Origin: Bacteroidales bacterium
GTDB taxonomy: Bacteria; Bacteroidota; Bacteroidia; Bacteroidales; UBA932
Length of the DNA stretch: 64,000 bases
Assembly (NCBI GenBank): GCA_024401995.1
Contig: JAKSJZ010000002.1
Coordinates: forward strand, 1 to 64,000
Direction of reading: 5' to 3'
Positions 1 to 7,787 of this stretch are shown here, in pieces; the stretch's first letter is position 1; each line of letters starts with the position of its first letter. The translations under genes and the position numbers were made by a program. The notes under the pieces were generated by a model. It made no database searches. It was not told the origin of the DNA and was given only the letters and a program-made list of their open reading frames with translations.

Positions 1-2
1 GC

Positions 3-236
3 AACAAGGAGGCCCTTGCGTTTGCCTTCAACATGTCACTCTCTTCCATCAACGTTGCGAGGGCTTATGCCAGACAGGAAAACATCAATCTTTCCGTTGG
101 CTCGACAAAAACCCTGCTGCACAATGCTGCAATGGTGGATCGATTTATTGCAATGTCCGGTAAACGCCCGAACATGCGATTAAATAACACTGATTTCAAA
201 GAACTTTTATTCTACGGCGTCCGCGCCGTGGCGTAA
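3..236 (+). CDS. C-terminal fragment of an unidentified protein (5' end outside window)
   Basis: The frame is open to the left edge of the window, so the Met codon at 33 need not be the real start. The visible 78 residues include an Ala/Val/Arg-rich helix-like segment (INVARAYARQ) and a basic stretch (MSGKRPNMRLNN). I see no recognisable domain, signal peptide or membrane segment. The frame ends with TAA at 234-236, about 55 bp before the DGR-like lipoprotein. Without the upstream part I cannot say whether it belongs to the same locus. It could be a DNA-binding or recombinase-like tail, but nothing visible proves that. Confidence 0.45.
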   Translation, partial: NKEALAFAFNMSLSSINVARAYARQENINLSVGSTKTLLHNAAMVDRFIAMSGKRPNMRLNNTDFKELLFYGVRAVA

Positions 237-291
237 CTTTTATAAAACTAACGAACTATTGCTTAAATTAGCGAATCCATATAATCATCAT

Positions 292-2421
292 ATGAAATCA
301 GTCAGATCTCTTTTAGCCGCCATCGCATTGATGGCCATCGCAGTCTCTTGTGGAAAGGAACCGGCACAGCCGAATGTTGCCGTAACCGGTGTAACTCTTT
401 CTCCGGAGTCTATCGACATCGAGATCGGGGACCAGAAGTCGCTCACGGCAACTGTCTCTCCGAGCAACGCAACCAACAAGAACATATCATTCAGCAGCAG
501 CAAAGAGTCTGTCGCGACCGTATCCCGGGACGGAATCGTGGATGCGGTGGCTGCCGGCAAGGCGATAGTGACCGTCATGACGGAGGACGGGAAGTACAAG
601 GCCCACTGCACGGTGAATGTGCTGGAGAAGGTTGTCCACGTCACGGGGGTTGCTCTCAACAAGACGACACTGTCATTGAAGGAAGGGGAACAGTTTACGC
701 TGGTTCCGACGGTCACTCCCGACAATGCTGCTGACAAGTCCGTCAGGTGGTCGAGCGACCATGAGGCGATCGTGACCGTTTCTGCAGAAGGCGTTGTGAA
801 GGCATTGAAGGCCGGCAAGGCCATCGTGACGGCCACGACGGTCGACCAGAGCAAGACTGCCTCCTGTGCGATAGAGGTAGCAGAGGGCATGGGTGCCGTC
901 ACCGGCGCTGCGACTCACATTTCCTGCCGAAATGCAGAAATCTCAGGAAAAGCCAATCTTCCGGGCACGACATCCACGGATCTGTCGTTCGGAGTATTGT
1001 ATTCGACATCATCCGGAGTTCTCATCGGTTCCGCAATCCAGATAGAAGCCAGAGCCTTTGATTCGGATTACAATTATACCGTCAACACCGAAGTCCTGGA
1101 GCCTGAGACCACATACTATTACCGCAGTTACATAATTCAGGACAAGGAAATCTCCTACGGTGAATTGAAGTCCTTCAAGACCCTTGCCGTAAGCAGCATG
1201 ATCCAGACCCTGGATGCAACGGATATCAATCCTAAGGAAGCGGTCCTGAATGCTTCGCTTGACCTCACCGACTGCAGGTACGATGCGCTTGAATATGGAT
1301 TCGAGGTCACACCGGAAGGTGGAAGCGCACATACGCTCAAATCATACAATCATTCCGAGAAGAAGTTCTCCGCCAAGGATGAATCACTGTCTAGAGACAC
1401 AAAATATTCCGTGGTCGCGTATGTGAAGCTTGACGGCCGCACTTACAAGGGAGAAGCAAAGACGTTTACAACGACATCGGTAAAAGCCTCCATCACCGTA
1501 GAATCATCGAATGTAAGCTACTATTCCGCAACGATATCCGGCAGGTTGACGGTCGAGTCCGAAGGCTCTTTCACGAAGTCCGCGGTGTTGTATTACAGTA
1601 GCACGGCAAGTACGTTGGAGGCCTTGAAGTCCAGAGGGACGAGGAAGACATTGACTTTGGGAACAGACGGTTCGTACAGCATCGATCTGACATCCATTGA
1701 ATCGAATACCAAGTATAATTATGTAGTGATTGCCAAGGTTGATGATGTAGAATTCGCATCTTCTGTCAAGAATTTCACCACCTTGGGTTATCAGACACCG
1801 GAGCTGGTAGATTTGGGTCTTTCTGTCAAGTGGGCATCGTTCAACCTCGGCGCCACCAAGCCGGAGGACTACGGCGGCTACTACCAGTGGGCCGGCACAA
1901 CTGACGTGACAGACACGAGGATCTATCTCGATTGGAGCAATTGCCCTTACCATACAGGCTCAGATGATAATACGGGTTGGACGAAGTACGTCCCGTCAAA
2001 TAAAGCATCCTATTGGTCGGGCAGTGGCAGTCCCGACAACAAGACAGTCCTCGACCCGGGGGATGACGTGGCCCACGTCAAGTTGGGAGGCAAGTGGAGA
2101 ATGCCGACAAGCGCGGAGTGGGCTGAACTCAAGAATACAGATAACTGTTCCTGGACATGGACATCCATCAACGGGGTCAAAGGTTATAAGGTTCAATCCA
2201 AGAAGACAGGCTTCACGGATAACTGGATATTTTTGCCCGCCGCGGGCTATCGCGACGGCGACGGCCTGAGCCGTGTCGGTGCCGACGGCAGCTATTGGTC
2301 TTCGTCGCTCGTTACGGGCTACCCGAACTGCGCGTCCCGCCTCTACTTTCATCCGCCCACCGTGGGCCCGCTCAGCTTCAGCCGTTACCGCGGGCAAGGA
2401 GTTCGTCCCGTCTCAGAATAA
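292..2421 (+). CDS. Surface lipoprotein with two BIG2 domains and C-terminal FISUMP/C-type-lectin-like variable domain (candidate DGR target)
   Basis: The protein has 709 residues from the ATG at 292; an in-frame TTG at 259 would place non-signal residues before a good lipoprotein signal. The signal sequence ends in the lipobox AVSC with Cys20. Bacterial Ig-like (BIG2) domains lie at about 29-107 and 114-192 (each begins VTGV-L and ends with the typical A-GKA-VT core). Three fibronectin-like beta repeats follow at about 200-490. From about residue 500 (VDLGLSVKWASFNLG) comes a FISUMP-type domain with conserved WRMPT and YWSSS. Its end, RYRGQGVRPVSE, is the typical close of Bacteroidales DGR target proteins. 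In the last 56 codons 31 end in C, often as NNC codons in runs, as expected if template AAC codons had been randomised at adenines. The likely role is an outer-membrane-anchored binding protein; the ligand is unknown. Confidence 0.85.
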   Translation: MKSVRSLLAAIALMAIAVSCGKEPAQPNVAVTGVTLSPESIDIEIGDQKSLTATVSPSNATNKNISFSSSKESVATVSRDGIVDAVAAGKAIVTVMTEDGKYKAHCTVNVLEKVVHVTGVALNKTTLSLKEGEQFTLVPTVTPDNAADKSVRWSSDHEAIVTVSAEGVVKALKAGKAIVTATTVDQSKTASCAIEVAEGMGAVTGAATHISCRNAEISGKANLPGTTSTDLSFGVLYSTSSGVLIGSAIQIEARAFDSDYNYTVNTEVLEPETTYYYRSYIIQDKEISYGELKSFKTLAVSSMIQTLDATDINPKEAVLNASLDLTDCRYDALEYGFEVTPEGGSAHTLKSYNHSEKKFSAKDESLSRDTKYSVVAYVKLDGRTYKGEAKTFTTTSVKASITVESSNVSYYSATISGRLTVESEGSFTKSAVLYYSSTASTLEALKSRGTRKTLTLGTDGSYSIDLTSIESNTKYNYVVIAKVDDVEFASSVKNFTTLGYQTPELVDLGLSVKWASFNLGATKPEDYGGYYQWAGTTDVTDTRIYLDWSNCPYHTGSDDNTGWTKYVPSNKASYWSGSGSPDNKTVLDPGDDVAHVKLGGKWRMPTSAEWAELKNTDNCSWTWTSINGVKGYKVQSKKTGFTDNWIFLPAAGYRDGDGLSRVGADGSYWSSSLVTGYPNCASRLYFHPPTVGPLSFSRYRGQGVRPVSE
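2236..2421 (+). repeat. Candidate DGR variable region (VR)
   Basis: This is the 3' end of the lectin-like domain of the lipoprotein. Invariant-looking residues (YWSSS, RY-G, VRPVSE) alternate with codons such as gac, ggc, agc, tac, tgc, cgc and ctc. That is the pattern left when AAC/AAT codons of a template repeat mutate at A. The template is not in the window, so the assignment rests on protein context and codon pattern only. Confidence 0.6.
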
Positions 2422-2424
2422 TAT

Positions 2425-2460
2425 TGCTATGAGTCCAAGCATCAGCAAGGACTCGTAGCA
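2425..2460 (+). other. 12-bp inverted repeat immediately downstream of the candidate variable region
   Basis: Left arm 2425-2436 (TGCTATGAGTCC) pairs with right arm 2449-2460 (GGACTCGTAGCA) around a 12-nt loop, with one T-G wobble at 2430/2455. It starts 3 bp after the lipoprotein stop. No T-run follows, so it is a poor intrinsic terminator. In the Bordetella phage DGR a hairpin/cruciform just past the variable region promotes retrohoming, and this dyad sits in the equivalent place, although its loop is longer than the 4-nt loops known there. Confidence 0.6.
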
Positions 2461-2586
2461 TTTAAGGCAAAGCCGCAGGCGGTGCCGCAACTTAAGGTCC
2501 CTGCCGAAGGCGGGACCGCCCATTAGCACGGCGGAGCTGTGCGGGAAAATAATCGGCGAAGCCGACGAATTTTTGAACAGAAAACT
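2461..2586. other. Non-coding stretch with short GC-rich hairpins
   Basis: No gene is visible. The stretch holds a hairpin at 2496-2517 (GGTCCC-T-GCC against GGCGGGACC, loop GAA, one bulge) and another at 2553-2565 (TCGGC-GAA-GCCGA). The second is followed by TTTTT at 2570-2574 and could be a weak terminator. Related strings (gccgcaggcgg, ggcggagctg) occur between them, giving repeated GCC/GGC stem pieces. It may be the leader or remnant of a structured RNA of the DGR locus; that is speculation. Confidence 0.4.
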
Positions 2587-2691
2587 ATGCCTACAAAGAA
2601 AGAAATATTCGACATAGAGCAGGCGAATACTGGCGTCATTCATCTGTATGCGGAAGGTATGTTCTATCGTGCCTATGAAATGGGCGCGTAG
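2587..2691 (+). pseudogene. 34-residue stub, possible truncated DGR accessory gene
   Basis: ATG at 2587 opens a frame of 34 residues that stops at 2689-2691. The peptide starts MPTKKEIFDIEQ and continues IHLYAEGMFYRAYEMGA. It reads like a well-formed helical N-terminus and not like random sequence, but it breaks off where a longer protein would continue. My recollection is that proteins with a similar start accompany reverse transcriptases in Bacteroidales DGRs; I cannot confirm this here. The break is followed within about 20 bp by the promoter of the next operon, consistent with a deletion junction. Confidence 0.35.
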
Positions 2692-2712
2692 CGAAAACTC
2701 GTTGAAAAAGAG

Positions 2713-2720
2713 TATATTTG
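2713..2720 (+). promoter_or_regulatory. Bacteroidetes -7 promoter element (TATATTTG)
   Basis: TATATTTG matches the TAnnTTTG -7 consensus exactly. It lies 30 bp before the ATG at 2751 and would drive the SGNH-GH3-mutarotase-phosphoesterase operon. It also argues against the in-frame TTG at 2718 as start, since that codon lies inside the element. Confidence 0.55.
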
Positions 2721-2750
2721 CCCTTGAAAAAACAGAAAAGCCATATCCGG

Positions 2751-3755
2751 ATGTTGAAGAAAATCATATTGCTGCTGGTGGCGGCGCTATGGGCGCAGGG
2801 CGCCTTTTCCCAGAGCCACGAATTTGCGAACTGGAAGAGATACGCGTCCGCAAATGCGGAGCTGGGAGCCCCGGCGAAAGGCGAGAACAGGGTCGTGCTC
2901 CTGGGCGACAGCATTACCGACAGGTGGCCGCGTACGTCCCCGTCTTTTTTTGCGGACAACGGCTTCATCGGCCGGGGTATCGGCGGACAGACCAGCTACC
3001 AGTTTCTTCTCAGGTTCCGCGAAGATGTCATCAATCTAAAGCCCGCGGTTGTGGTTATCAATTACGGGACCAACGATATTGCGGAGAATACCGGGAAGTA
3101 TGATGAGAACCTGACGCTCGGCAACGTGTGCTCGATGGCCGAACTTGCCCGCGCCAACGGTATCCGGGTGGTTCTTACCAGCTGCCTGCCCGCGGGCGGC
3201 TTCGGCTGGCATCCTGCGGTTGCCGGCGCGATGGAAAAGATAGTCAGCCTGAATGCCAGGGTAAGGGAGTACGCCCGGAAGAACAACATCCCCTACGTCG
3301 ACTATTTCGATGCGATGGTGACGGAAGACGGCACGGGCATGAAGCCCGAATATGCGGTGGATACTCCGGGGGTACACCCCAATGCGGCCGGGTATTCCGT
3401 AATGGAGGGCCTGCTGCTGCCGGTGCTTGAGTCTCCCCTGTGGTTCGGCTCGACGGAGTGGGATTTCGGGGAGGTTGACCCCGACGGCGGTACGCTTTTC
3501 CATACTTTCAGAATAACGAATGTGTCCGACAGGGATTTCCGGCTGGTAGGGGCGGCCGGCGACTGCTCCTGCGTAAGGGCATATATCGGACGCTATAGGA
3601 TCAAGCCCGGAGAGACCGCGGAATTGAAGGTGTCCGTCAACCCCGGCGGATATTCGGGGGAGGTGGAGCATACGCTCGTCCTGTACGGGCAGGGGGAGAA
3701 GGCGGTTCAAAGCTTCAGCCTCAAGTTCAATGCGACAGACAAACAATCCAAATAA
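2751..3755 (+). CDS. Secreted SGNH/GDSL hydrolase fused to a DUF1573 domain
   Basis: This 334-residue protein has a signal peptide (MLKKIILLLVAALWAQGAFS). The SGNH blocks are present: block I LLGDSITD with nucleophile Ser54, Gly in GIGGQTSYQF, Asn in NYGTNDIAEN, and the His in GVHPNAAGY. Such enzymes deacetylate or de-esterify glycans and other esters. The last 95 or so residues form a DUF1573 beta-sandwich (WDFGEVDPDG, FRITNVSDRDF). DUF1573 usually occurs alone in Bacteroidetes periplasmic or surface proteins, so the fusion is notable. It starts an operon, with the GH3 gene only 3 bp downstream, which suggests a carbohydrate esterase acting with the glycosidase. The exact substrate cannot be read from sequence. 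Confidence 0.85.
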   Translation: MLKKIILLLVAALWAQGAFSQSHEFANWKRYASANAELGAPAKGENRVVLLGDSITDRWPRTSPSFFADNGFIGRGIGGQTSYQFLLRFREDVINLKPAVVVINYGTNDIAENTGKYDENLTLGNVCSMAELARANGIRVVLTSCLPAGGFGWHPAVAGAMEKIVSLNARVREYARKNNIPYVDYFDAMVTEDGTGMKPEYAVDTPGVHPNAAGYSVMEGLLLPVLESPLWFGSTEWDFGEVDPDGGTLFHTFRITNVSDRDFRLVGAAGDCSCVRAYIGRYRIKPGETAELKVSVNPGGYSGEVEHTLVLYGQGEKAVQSFSLKFNATDKQSK

Positions 3756-3758
3756 TTT

Positions 3759-5945
3759 ATGAAAAGAACATCCGTTTTGGCCCTTGTTGCCGTTATGGCA
3801 GCGGCCTCCTGTACACAGGGAAAAGTTTATGACCATCCGTTCCGCAATCCGGACCTTTCCGTGGAGGAAAGGGTCGAGAATCTGGTTTCCCTGCTTTCCG
3901 TAGAGCAGAAAGCAGGTCTCCTGCAGAGCGGGTCCATTTCCATAGACAGTCTCGGAATCCCCGCCTACAACTGGTGGTCTGAGGGCTGCCACGGAATCAC
4001 GGGCGAGGGCGTCACCGTTTTCCCGCAGTCGATAGGCCTTGCCGCCACGTTCGACGAAGAAAACCAGTTGGAAGTGTTCACGGCGGTGTCGGACGAGGCC
4101 AGGGCGAAATGGAACACCTCCGAGCACAACGAATTTGGCAAGGACAGGGCCGGCTGTGAGGCGTGGTGGCACGGCCTTTCCTTCTGGTGCCCCAACATCA
4201 ACATTTTCCGTGATCCCAGGTGGGGGCGCGGGCAGGAGACTTGCGGAGAGGACCCTTATCTTTCCGGTGTGATGGGGGCGGCCACCGTTCGCGGAATGCA
4301 GGGGGATGACCCGGAGCATTTCAAGACCATAGCCTGCGCAAAGCACTATGCCGTACACAGCGGTCCGGAGTCGAAACGCCACAAGTTCGACGTCAGCGTC
4401 TCCGGGCGCGACCTTTGGGAGACATACCTCCCCGCGTTCCAGATGCTGGTGCAGGATGCTCACGTGCAGCAGGTAATGGGTGCGTACAACCGTTATGAGG
4501 GAGTGCCCTGCAACGGAAGCAGGAGGCTTCTTGAGGATATCCTGCGCGGGGAATGGAACTATGACGGGATGGTCGTGTCCGACTGCGGTGCGGTTGACAA
4601 CTTCTATGTAAGCGGGCGTCATATGACGCACCCGGATGCCGCGACCGCCTGTGCGGCCGCCATCAAGGCCGGATGCGACGTGGAGTGCGGAGGCAATTAT
4701 CACAAGTATGTCCCGGAGGCGATAGCAAGGGGCCTTATGACGGAGGAGGACCTCAACGTCTGCTTCCGCAGGGCGATGAGCGAGAGAATCAGACTTGGAA
4801 TGTATGATCCCGAGGAAAGGGATCCGTGGAGGCACCTTGGCGCCGCTGACATAAGCAGCGAGGAACACGCCGCACTCGCGAGGAAGGCGGCGCAGAAGTC
4901 CATTGTCCTCCTGAAGAACGAGGGCGGAGTCCTTCCGTTCGGGGAGGGGCTGAAGAAGATAGCCGTAGTGGGGCCCAACGCGGATGACACGTATATGCAT
5001 CTCGGCAACTACAGCGGGATTCCGGTAGAGGAGCACGAGAAATCCATCCTCGATGCGATAAGGGAGGCCGCCGGTGACGCGGAGGTCTTCTATTGCAAGG
5101 CCTGCAACCACGTTACGGAGGAAAAGGAGGGCGTTGCCGACTTCGGCGAACTGTCCTCGCAGGTTTCCGATGCGGACGTCATCGTTGTGGTGACCGGTCT
5201 TACCGCACGCCTCGAGGGGGAGGAGATGAACGTGCCCTATGAAGGATTCTTCGGGGGAGACAGGACCAGAATCGAACTCCCGTCAATCCAGGAAGACCTT
5301 GTAAGGGCGATGCACGCAACAGGACGGCCTGTCGTCGTGGTCAACTGTTCCGGATCGGCGATTGCGTTCGGGGCCATAGAATCGCAGTATGATGCGCTGG
5401 TTCAGGCCTGGTACGGCGGGCAGGCTGCCGGTCTTGCGGTGGCCGACGTGCTTTTCGGGAAGTACAATCCCGCAGGAAGGCTGCCGGTCACGTTCTATGC
5501 GTCCACGGACCAGCTCCCGGAGTTCGAGGATTATAATATGGACGGCAGGACCTATCGCTATTTCAGCGGAAAGCCGCTCTACGCCTTCGGTTACGGCTTG
5601 AGTTATACGACTTTCGAATACGGCAGGGCAAAGGTAAGGGGAGCGGGACACACCGTTACCATTCCCGTCACCAACACCGGAGCGGTGGATGGAGAAGAGG
5701 TCGTGCAGGTCTATGTCAAGTCCCTTGACAACCCGGAAGCGCCCATAAAGTCGCTCAAGGGCTTCCGCAGGGTGGCCGTTCCCGCAGGACAGACCGTCAA
5801 GGTGAAAATCGAACTCGGAGACCGTGCATTTGAAAGTTATGACGAATCTGCGGACGGCCTTGCGGTAAGGAAAGGCGCTTATCGGATTATGTACGGCGGC
5901 TCTTCGAGGGATGAAGACCTGCAGGCGCTGGACATTGAAATCTAG
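3759..5945 (+). CDS. Glycoside hydrolase family 3 lipoprotein (beta-glucosidase/beta-xylosidase type)
   Basis: This 728-residue protein has a lipoprotein signal (lipobox AASC, Cys18). The N-terminal GH3 TIM barrel contains YNWWSEGCHG, GRGQETCGEDPYL and KHYAVHSGPE; the nucleophile is Asp275 in VVSDCGAVDNF. The alpha/beta sandwich follows (SIVLLKNEGGVLPF, VVGPNAD), then a fibronectin III-like C-terminal domain (VTNTGAVDGEEVVQVYV). The YNWWSE-HG motif is common in the xylosidase/arabinosidase-like branch, and a xylose catabolic operon lies 20 kb away, so beta-xylosidase is a reasonable guess. Beta-glucosidase is not excluded. It is probably anchored to the outer membrane. Spacing to both neighbours is under 5 bp, so it is cotranscribed with the SGNH hydrolase and the mutarotase. 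Confidence 0.92.
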   Translation: MKRTSVLALVAVMAAASCTQGKVYDHPFRNPDLSVEERVENLVSLLSVEQKAGLLQSGSISIDSLGIPAYNWWSEGCHGITGEGVTVFPQSIGLAATFDEENQLEVFTAVSDEARAKWNTSEHNEFGKDRAGCEAWWHGLSFWCPNINIFRDPRWGRGQETCGEDPYLSGVMGAATVRGMQGDDPEHFKTIACAKHYAVHSGPESKRHKFDVSVSGRDLWETYLPAFQMLVQDAHVQQVMGAYNRYEGVPCNGSRRLLEDILRGEWNYDGMVVSDCGAVDNFYVSGRHMTHPDAATACAAAIKAGCDVECGGNYHKYVPEAIARGLMTEEDLNVCFRRAMSERIRLGMYDPEERDPWRHLGAADISSEEHAALARKAAQKSIVLLKNEGGVLPFGEGLKKIAVVGPNADDTYMHLGNYSGIPVEEHEKSILDAIREAAGDAEVFYCKACNHVTEEKEGVADFGELSSQVSDADVIVVVTGLTARLEGEEMNVPYEGFFGGDRTRIELPSIQEDLVRAMHATGRPVVVVNCSGSAIAFGAIESQYDALVQAWYGGQAAGLAVADVLFGKYNPAGRLPVTFYASTDQLPEFEDYNMDGRTYRYFSGKPLYAFGYGLSYTTFEYGRAKVRGAGHTVTIPVTNTGAVDGEEVVQVYVKSLDNPEAPIKSLKGFRRVAVPAGQTVKVKIELGDRAFESYDESADGLAVRKGAYRIMYGGSSRDEDLQALDIEI

Positions 5946-5949
5946 GGGG

Positions 5950-6279
5950 ATGAAGCGCTATTGCCGCACTCTCGATCTGGCCGACGACCCTGACCTGATT
6001 GAAAAATACTGTGAGGTCCACCGCCACGTATGGCCGGAAATCATCGCGGGCCAGCGCGAGGTGGGCATTGTCTCGATGGAGATTTACCGTCGGGGGAACC
6101 GTCTCTTCATGATAATGGACACCTGCGACGGGTTTGACCCAAAACGGGATATGGCCCGTCTTGCGGCTCTTCCCCGTCAGGCGGAATGGGAGGCATATGT
6201 GGCACGTTTCCAGGGATGCTCCCCGGAGGCCCGCAGCGATGAGAAATGGCAGCCGTGCGAAAAGATTTTCGGATATTGA
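5950..6279 (+). CDS. L-rhamnose mutarotase family protein
   Basis: This 109-residue cytoplasmic protein has the RhaM fold (PF05336 type). Early Tyr and His in KYCEVHRHVWPEI, the central MEIYRRGNRLFMIMD strands and the closing WQPCEKIF all match the family. These enzymes interconvert alpha and beta anomers of L-rhamnose or a related sugar before isomerisation. The ATG at 5950 follows GGGGG and lies 4 bp after the GH3 stop, so it is clearly in the operon. A GH106-like rhamnosidase 4 kb downstream fits a rhamnose role, but the L-fucose isomerase further on means fucose is also possible. The gene lacks close rhaA/rhaB partners here. Confidence 0.85.
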   Translation: MKRYCRTLDLADDPDLIEKYCEVHRHVWPEIIAGQREVGIVSMEIYRRGNRLFMIMDTCDGFDPKRDMARLAALPRQAEWEAYVARFQGCSPEARSDEKWQPCEKIFGY

Positions 6280-6292
6280 AAGAAATATGGAT

Positions 6293-7633
6293 ATGAAAAA
6301 AACCGTGTTTTATTTGGCGGCGCTTGTACTGGCCGGCGCCTGTGCGCCGAAGTACAATGAGGGCGCTTTCTCGTATGACGGAGATGATGGCCAGTATGCC
6401 GCCGTGCTTACGTCAAGACTGGACATAGAGAATACCGGAACTTACGACTTCTATGTCGCGGACGGCTGGCCGGAAATATATCTGGACGGAGAACTTCTGT
6501 TTTCGGAATCTCCGGAGGGGGCCGATTTCCGGGAATTGAAGCTGACTGCCGGCAGACACGAGATACGCGCCGGATATTCCGAATACTCGGAAGGGCGGAA
6601 GCCGGGACTTTGGATATGTCCCAAGGGGGAGACCGTTCACGAATACGGAACCAACGAGCGTCCCGAGGAGGGCATTCCCCCCTTTGTGATGGAGCAGGCG
6701 GAGGAGACGTACGGACGTTATCTGGAATGGAAGGGCGGGGACGAGACCGTGGTGTTCCCCATCCTTACGGACATCCACACCAATCAAAGCTGCACATACC
6801 AGCATATCGGGTTCATAGCGAAGACCGACGAACTTTTCCACTATGACTTCCTTGCCTGCCTCGGGGACATAGGCCTGAATATCGGACCGGGACATCTTGA
6901 CAGGGAGTATGCCGACAACGTCATCGCGCTTACGGCGGGCGAGCTGTCCAAATTCGGCGGAGTCGTGCTTTATTCGGCGGGAAATCACGACTGGGATGCG
7001 GGCGAAGATGAAGCCAATTCGCAGGAACGTCTGTCGGACGTCTTTCAGAAGCCGGCCCTGGCTTATGGGGGAGAAAACCTCCACCTGACTCCGGGAAAAG
7101 TATACTGCTACTATGACATCCCCGGGAAGAACGTACGGGTGATAGTCCTCAATAGCGAGGGGACCGGCGCGCTGAACGGCAAATACTATTACTTTGACGA
7201 CGTGCAGGTGGAATGGCTCAAGGGCCTGCTCGACAGGACGGACCCGTCCACGTCGGTCATAGTTTTCAGCCATTATATGCCTCACCCCAACGGCAGATGG
7301 CACAACGAACCCGCACCGTATACCAAGGAGAGCAACGAACGCCTGATGAACGTGCTCGAATCCTACAAGGAAAAGCGCAACATAGCCGGACTTTTCTGCG
7401 GGGACAGCCATTTCAATATGCACGAGGTCGAGAACGGCGTGAACTACTTCGTCACCCAGAGCTACGGTTATTGTTCGGAGGAGCAGCTTATGCCGGGGAC
7501 CAGGCGCGCTTTCTTCAACTACAGGGAGACTCTCTGCTGCGACATCGTGGCCCTGAAGCCGGAGAAAGGCCTGATACATACTTTCAGGATGGGAGCCGGC
7601 GGCGCTGACTTCGACTGCGAGTTCCCGTATTGA
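6293..7633 (+). CDS. Calcineurin-like metallophosphoesterase lipoprotein
   Basis: This 446-residue protein starts at the ATG at 6293 (ATG 6287 is equally possible and adds two residues). The signal peptide ends in lipobox AGAC. A beta-rich N-terminal region of about 140 residues, which contains YDFYVADGWPEIYLDGELL (a PA14-like carbohydrate-binding pattern), precedes the phosphoesterase domain. Metal ligands are visible as DIH (Asp160, His162), GDIG, GNHD (230-233), SHYMPH and GDSH. It is the last gene of the SGNH-GH3-mutarotase operon, so a role in removing phosphate from a glycan or surface lipid is plausible. The substrate is unknown. Confidence 0.88.
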   Translation: MKKTVFYLAALVLAGACAPKYNEGAFSYDGDDGQYAAVLTSRLDIENTGTYDFYVADGWPEIYLDGELLFSESPEGADFRELKLTAGRHEIRAGYSEYSEGRKPGLWICPKGETVHEYGTNERPEEGIPPFVMEQAEETYGRYLEWKGGDETVVFPILTDIHTNQSCTYQHIGFIAKTDELFHYDFLACLGDIGLNIGPGHLDREYADNVIALTAGELSKFGGVVLYSAGNHDWDAGEDEANSQERLSDVFQKPALAYGGENLHLTPGKVYCYYDIPGKNVRVIVLNSEGTGALNGKYYYFDDVQVEWLKGLLDRTDPSTSVIVFSHYMPHPNGRWHNEPAPYTKESNERLMNVLESYKEKRNIAGLFCGDSHFNMHEVENGVNYFVTQSYGYCSEEQLMPGTRRAFFNYRETLCCDIVALKPEKGLIHTFRMGAGGADFDCEFPY

Positions 7634-7754
7634 TACAGCAGGTACGCTTTCAACGGAAGCCTCTTCCGGATCACAATGGTGGAAATCTGTCCGGTATTTC
7701 GGGAAGCGGCGGAATCAACAGCGCCGGAAATGGACCCGCTTCCTGGAAAAATAC

Positions 7755-7762
7755 TATATTTG
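7755..7762 (+). promoter_or_regulatory. -7 promoter element (TATATTTG)
   Basis: This exact TAnnTTTG match lies 25 bp upstream of the acyl-activating enzyme gene, in the 154-bp gap after the phosphoesterase. It marks the start of a separate transcription unit. No convincing -33 box is seen. Confidence 0.5.
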
Positions 7763-7787
7763 CAGTTGAACCAGATAAAGAATCAAA

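Noticed and set aside
2425..2460. Reading the dyad after the lipoprotein gene simply as an intrinsic terminator
   Set aside because: The right arm is followed by TTTAAGGC and not a U-tract, and the loop is 12 nt. It may still stop transcription weakly, so the DGR explanation is favoured but not proven.
3036..5111. A 691-codon open frame on the minus strand opposite the SGNH and GH3 genes
   Set aside because: The plus strand encodes two well-defined enzymes with catalytic motifs here. The antisense frame is Arg/His/Gly/Pro-rich without motifs, as GC-rich third positions produce.
7654..7668. Hairpin CGGAAG-CCT-CTTCCG after the phosphoesterase gene as a terminator
   Set aside because: The stem is only 6 bp and no T-run follows.
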